This document shows, piece by piece, positions 12,201 to 18,200 of a stretch of DNA of 20,780 nucleotides. The notes under the pieces are model-generated. The model searched no databases. It saw only the letters and a program-made list of their open reading frames with translations, and was not told where the DNA came from. Source of the stretch: CAYFZO01 sp964347615 (GTDB taxonomy: Bacteria; Pseudomonadota; Gammaproteobacteria; Poriferisulfidales; Oxydemutatoraceae); contig CAYFZO010000029.1 in the NCBI GenBank assembly GCA_964347615.1, positions 1 to 20,780 of the forward strand, written 5' to 3'. The position numbers were made by a program, and so were the translations under genes. Positions within the stretch are counted from its first letter, which is position 1. The number at the start of each line of letters is the position of its first letter.

Positions 12201-15200
12201 CGCGGGCACGTCCCGGTTTCGATCCTTGACGACGAGGTCCTCGAGCCGCCGAGCGAGTTTTTCACGGTGTCGTTGACCCCGCCGACCGGGAGCGGCTATA
12301 TCCTGGTTTCCCCGTCGGCGGTCAAGGTTGAGATTACCGAGAGAGGGATCTGCGATCGGACGCGACAGGTTCGCGAGGCGCTTGTCAGCGCCTTAGGCGC
12401 CACCGGTTGCGCCGCCGTGACCGAGAGAGATTTGGCTGAATACGACTCCGAACTTAACTTGGCAGGAACCGACCTGAGCAACCTCAAGAGAGGGGATTTC
12501 TTCGCCCTCGGCGAACTGGAGATCTTGCATCTGCAAAGAAACCAATTGGCCACGTTGCCGGCGGGCGCGTTCGCCGGTCTCGGCGGACTGAGGAGACTGA
12601 ATCTACGCGACAACGAACTGACCACGTTGCCGACGGGCGCGTTCGACGGCCTCGGCGGACTGGAGGAACTGGATCTACACGCCAACCGATTGACCACGTT
12701 GTCGGCGGGCACGTTCGACGGTCTCGGCGAACTGAGGGAATTGATTCTAAGCAACAGCGACCAATTGACCACGTTGCCTGAGGGCACGTTCGCCGGTCTC
12801 GGCGAACTGAGGGAATTGATTCTAAGCCGCAGCCTCTTGACCACGTTGCCGGCGGGTACGTTCGACGGCCTCGGCGAACTGAGGAGACTGTGGCTGCACC
12901 GCAACCAATTGACCACGTTGCCGGCGGGCACGTTCGACGGCCTCGGCGAACTGAGGGCACTGTGGCTGCACCGCAATCAATTGACTTCGTTACCGAAAGG
13001 CGCGTTTCGAGGTCTCTCGAATCTGACCGCGCTGCACTTGGGTAACAACCCCGGCGCCGATTTTGAATTGGCGGTGCATCTTGAGCCCGCGGCGCGGGCG
13101 ACGGTACCCGGGGAACTGTCGTTCAGGGCCACGTTGCGCGACGGAGCGCCCTATCTCCTGCAGGGCGGGGCGGTGGTATCCGACGCCGAGATATCGGGGC
13201 TGCCCGGCGACGTCGTGACGATTCCGGCGGGCGAGACGCGAAGCGAAGCATTTTTGGTGTCTCCGACGGGGCAGTCTCCGACGCTGAGGTTCATCGCCTT
13301 ATCGCCGCCGCCCGACAATTGCGAGACTGAGGACCGATATCTCGGTCAATGCTTCAGCGGTTTCACGATCGACTGGGGCAACGAGCTTAGTTTGGAGGAC
13401 GGCGTCTCCCCGAGCGTGTCGGGGGTCACGGTCGAGGCCGGCAAGGAGATCGTCGTCCGCGTCCGCTTCAGCGAAAGGGTTTTCGTGATTCCGGGTTCGG
13501 ACGGTCTCAACCCGACGTTGGGTCTGGAGGTAGGCGGCGAGGATCGGACCGCGGTCTACGACGAGGATTTGAGTTCCAGGGACACCCTGGCGTTCCGGTA
13601 TACGCCGCAGAGCGACGATGAAGCCTTGGTGGACGTTGTCGTTCCTGACGGTGCGTTGGATCTCAACGGCGCGAGCATCACCGACCTTGCGGACAACTCT
13701 GCGGATCTCTCCTACTTCGGTTCGTTGACGCTTGACGATTATTCGGTTCAAGTGAGAGCGCCGGGCGACAGGGAGATTTCGGTCGTGTTCAGCCCGGGTG
13801 CGGTCGACGTCGCCCCGGGCAGCAGCGTCGCGTTCACGCTGGGGACGGTTCCGGCGTTGCTGCCCGGTGAGTCGGCGATGGTGACGTTGACGCCGTCGCC
13901 CGGGATTTTCCTGAACGGCACCGGGGAGATTTTGACGCTGCATCTGGACGGCGAGACGATGCAACGCGAGGAAGTGAGGGTTTCGATGGCCGCCGGCACA
14001 CGGTCGGGGCTGGTCACGGCTGCGTGGAGAAGTTTCGTCGGGTTTGAGCCGCAACCTCCGCGGTCGTCGTTGGTGGCGAACCCGGTATCGGTCACGTTCA
14101 CGCCGGACGAGGTCGACGTCGAGCAGGGCGACGGCGTCACGGTGACGGTAACGACGATGCCCGAGTTGTCTCCGGGTCAGTCGGCGACGGTGGTGCTGAC
14201 GGCGCAGGCGGGGCTTTCCTTCGGCGGTGGCGAGAGCGTCTTGACGCTGCGCTTGGACGGTGCGACGACTCGGCGTGAGGTCAGGGTTGAGGCGGGTTTC
14301 GACGCGCCGCCCGGTGAAACCGGGATTACGTCGGCACTGAGCGGCAACGGGTTCGGTGTAGCGGACGAGCAGGCGTCGTTGTCGGTGAACGTGAGGCTCA
14401 GGGTGGTGTCGGTTTCGGTGGGGTTTGACGTGGACGAGGCGGTGTTGACGGTTTTGGACGATGCCGAGGTGACGTTGCGCCTGAGCGAAACCTCCGGGCT
14501 GTACCCGGGCGAAGTGCTGGATTTCGTGGTGATGACCGAAGGTTCGGGGCTGGGGGTGACTCCGCAAGGGGTGAGTTTGACGGAGTCCGGGTCGGCCACG
14601 GTGTTGATTTTCGCGCGAACGCCGGGTGAGAGAGGGACCTTGACGGTGACGTCGGTGCGCCCGTCGGCGGTGAGGCTGGAAGAGACGGCGTTGCCGGTGC
14701 GGGTCGAGCGGGATCTGCGGTTGTCTTTCAATCCGGCGGAAGTGAGTTTGATTGCGGGCGGCTCATCCGAGCTCGTGGAGTTGACGTTGGAAAGGGATAA
14801 CTTGCTCGAGCCGGGCGAGACGGTGGTGGTGACGCTGACGCCGAGTCCGGGTCTCGAAGTGAGGTCGGAGTCGGGAGAGAGCCTGTCCGTGGTGAGTTTG
14901 GGTCGTGGCGCCGGCGCGACCACGCGCGTGCGGGTCGGCGCGAACCGGGACGCCGACTACGTGACCCCGGACGCGGAAAGCCTGAACGCCGCGGCGTCGG
15001 TTTTGCCGGACAACGTCCGGGTGGCTGAAACGACCCTGTCGGCGACGGTGGAGCAACGCGAGATCAGGGTGTCGTTCGAGCCGAGGGGGATTACGCTGGT
15101 GCGCGGGGGTGCGGCACCGGAGGTGACTTCGATGGTGGTGACGATGAGAACCGAGCCTGAGTTGCAGAGCGGCGAAGAGGTGGTGGTCTCGTTGAGCGCG

Positions 15201-18200
15201 ACCGGCGTGGCGGTGGTGAGTCCGCCGGGTCCGGTGAGATTGACCCCGACGGACAACGCCACGGCGGTGACCGTCGAAGCGACGGGGGAGGCAAGCAGCG
15301 GTGCGGTGTTCGTGACGTTGGACGAGGACGCGTCGTTGCTCGGCAACGCGCGGGTGACGACGGACACTTTGGCGGTTGCCGTCGTTCGCGGCGTGAGCCT
15401 GTCGCTCTCGGGGTACGCGGGTCAGGACCTGGCGCAGTTCGTTGCCGGGGAATCAACCGAGGTCAGGGTGACGACGGACCCGGTGCTCGAGGGAGACGAG
15501 CGGGTGAGGGTGACGTTGAGCGTTGACCCGCGCTTGAGTCTGGAGAGCGCCGGTTCGGCGTTGATCGACGGCAACGTGCTGGTTTTGACCGCGACGAACC
15601 GGAACACCACGGTCGGGGTTACGACGAAGATACCGGAGTTGGATTTGAGCGACGGGGTTTCGGCGTCGGGTGACGGCGAGAACGTTGGCGTCGTCGGCGC
15701 CGCTTCGCTTCGGGTGAGGGCCGAGCCGACGGATGAAGCGGCGGTGGTGCTTTCGCCGTTGCCGGTGGTGGAGGTTGAACGTGACGGCAGCACGACGCTT
15801 CGGATAACGACCGACCCGCAATTGGGCATGAGTCAGATAACAACGGTGTATCTGGTGATTGAACCGGACGACGCGGGATTGAGTTTTGTCGCCGGCGCCG
15901 GCGTCTCCTCGAATACCACGGTGAGACTGGGACAAGGCCGCCCGTTCCTTGACCTCGAGGTGGCGGCGGGTTCGGACGCGGTAATCGGCAGTACCGCTCA
16001 AGTCACCTCGTCGGTGTTGGAGAGTTCCCGGGTGGAAGCCGTCGTCGACGGTCGGTCCCGAGTGACACTGGAAACAACGACGCCTCGGGCGGTGATCAGA
16101 TTCACGCCCCCCGACGTTCTGTCGCTGAATCTGGGCACGAGTGGGACGGCGTCGCTGAGTTTGAGAGGCTTTACCCTGGTCGGCAATCAGACGGCGGTGG
16201 TCGAGGTATCGGTCGAGGGTGAAGGATTGACGTTGGCAGGCGGGGCGAAAGTGATTCGGGAGTTTTTTGTTGCAGGCGAGAATACGACGCCGATATCGGT
16301 ATCGGCTTCTGGCGATGCGGCTTCGGTCGGACGTCTGGTGGCGGAGGTAATCAGCGGAGGTCCCGCCGGCGACGTGGAACCAGTGTCGCTGCCGATTGAA
16401 GTATTGCAAGCGACGTCGTTGCGTTTCAACCCGGCGGAGGTACGGATTCCACGGAGCCGCAGCACGCGGTTCGAGCTCGCGCTGGACCCGCCGTTGGTTG
16501 CGGATCGCAAGACGACGGTGTCGCTGGTGATTTCGGAGCAGGGTTTCAGTTTCGGCGGCGATCGCGTGCGGCATGAAATCGTATTCGACGCGGACAAGTC
16601 GTCACAGGCGGTAGTGGTCGAAGCGACGGCAGCGATCAACTTGATGGCGTCGGTGTCGGTGGACGCGACCGCGACCTCGGGCGTGACTTTGACGCCGCTG
16701 CCGGGTTTGGTCCTGAAAGCGACGACGCCCCGGGTGGCCCTCGGCCTGACGCCCGCCGGCGGCGTACTTGGAGACGTCCTGAGATTGAATATGGGCACGG
16801 ACAAGGCGGTGACGTTGAGCCTGCCCGACCTGAGGTTGTCGGACGACCACGTGGCGGAGTTCGAGCTGTCTGTCGAGGGTGAAGGGTTAAGTCTGCAAGG
16901 CGGTACGCCGACCTTGCGCGTACGTTTGAGCGCCGCCGCGGGTATGACGACGGAGATATCGGTGACGGCTTCGGCCGAGGCGGCTTCGGTCGGGCGCTTG
17001 GTGGTCAGGCCGGTCGGTGGCGTCGAGTTGGCGGGCGGCGCGGAAACGGCGTCGTTTCCGATCGAAGTGCTGCAGGAGACGTCGTTGCGTTTCAACCCGA
17101 CGGAGGTGCGGATTCAACGGGGTCGCAGTACGCGGTTCGAGGTCGCGCTGGACCCGCCGTTGGTTGCGGATCGCAAGACGACGGTGATTCTGGTGATTTC
17201 GGATCAAGGCTTCAGTTTCCTCGACGAGTTTGATATCGAGCGCGGGCGTCGCGTCGTCGAGTTTGAAGCGGGCGAAACGACGAAGACGGTGTCGGTGAGG
17301 ACAACCGCAGCCATCGGCTCGACGGTGTCGGTGTCGGTCGACGTGCTCGCGACCTCGGGCGTGGCTTTGACGCCGCTGCCAAGTCTGGTGTTGAAAGCGA
17401 CGCCGCCCCGGGTCGCGGTGACGTTCGATCCCCCCTCCGAGCTTCGCCTGACGGAGAACGGCACGGGAAGCGTGACCATCGACCTGAAAGACTATCTACA
17501 GATCCCGGATCAAGCGGTGGAGTTGTCGGTGTCGGTGCAAAGTGATTCGGGTGATTTGAAGGTCTCGACGGATCCTTCAATGGACGGGGATTCAATGGTT
17601 CGGGTTTCCGTGAGTGCGGCGCAGTCGTCGGCGACGGTGATCATCACCGCCGGGGCGCCGGGCGCGGGCGTCTTGAGGGTGGCCAGCGACGACGTCGAGT
17701 TGATCGGCGACGCGACGCTCCCGATTACGGTGGAGCCGCGCGAAATCAGGGTGTTTTTCGAGCCGAGCCGGATTACGTTGGTCCGCGGTGGTGCGGCGCC
17801 GGCGACGACTTCGCGGGTGGTGACGATGAGAACCGAGCCTGAGTTGCAGAGCGGTGAAGAGGTGGTGGTCGAGTTGAGCGCAACCGGCGTGGCGGTGGTG
17901 AGTCCGCCGGGTACGGTGACGTTGACCCCGACGGACAATGCCACGGCGGTGACCGTCGAAGCGACGCGGGAGGCAGGCAGCGGCGCGGTGTTCGTGACTC
18001 TGGACGCGGATGCGTCTTCGCTCGTCGGAAGCGCGCGAGTGACAACGGATACTTTGGCGGTCACGGTGATTCGCGGCGTGAACCTGTCGCTTTTAGGTTC
18101 GCTTTTCGGTTCCGGGGGTCAAGCCGTAGCGAGGTTCGTCGCCGGAGAATCAACCGAGGTCAGTGTGACGACGTCCCCGTTGCTTGCAGGGGCTGAGCGG

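Noticed and set aside
13299..14567. 422-codon open frame on the minus strand, with many other long minus-strand frames throughout
   Set aside because: They overlap the giant gene completely, their translations are Arg/His/Pro-rich low-complexity mirrors of its repeated codons, and they recur wherever the repeats recur. High GC content explains them.
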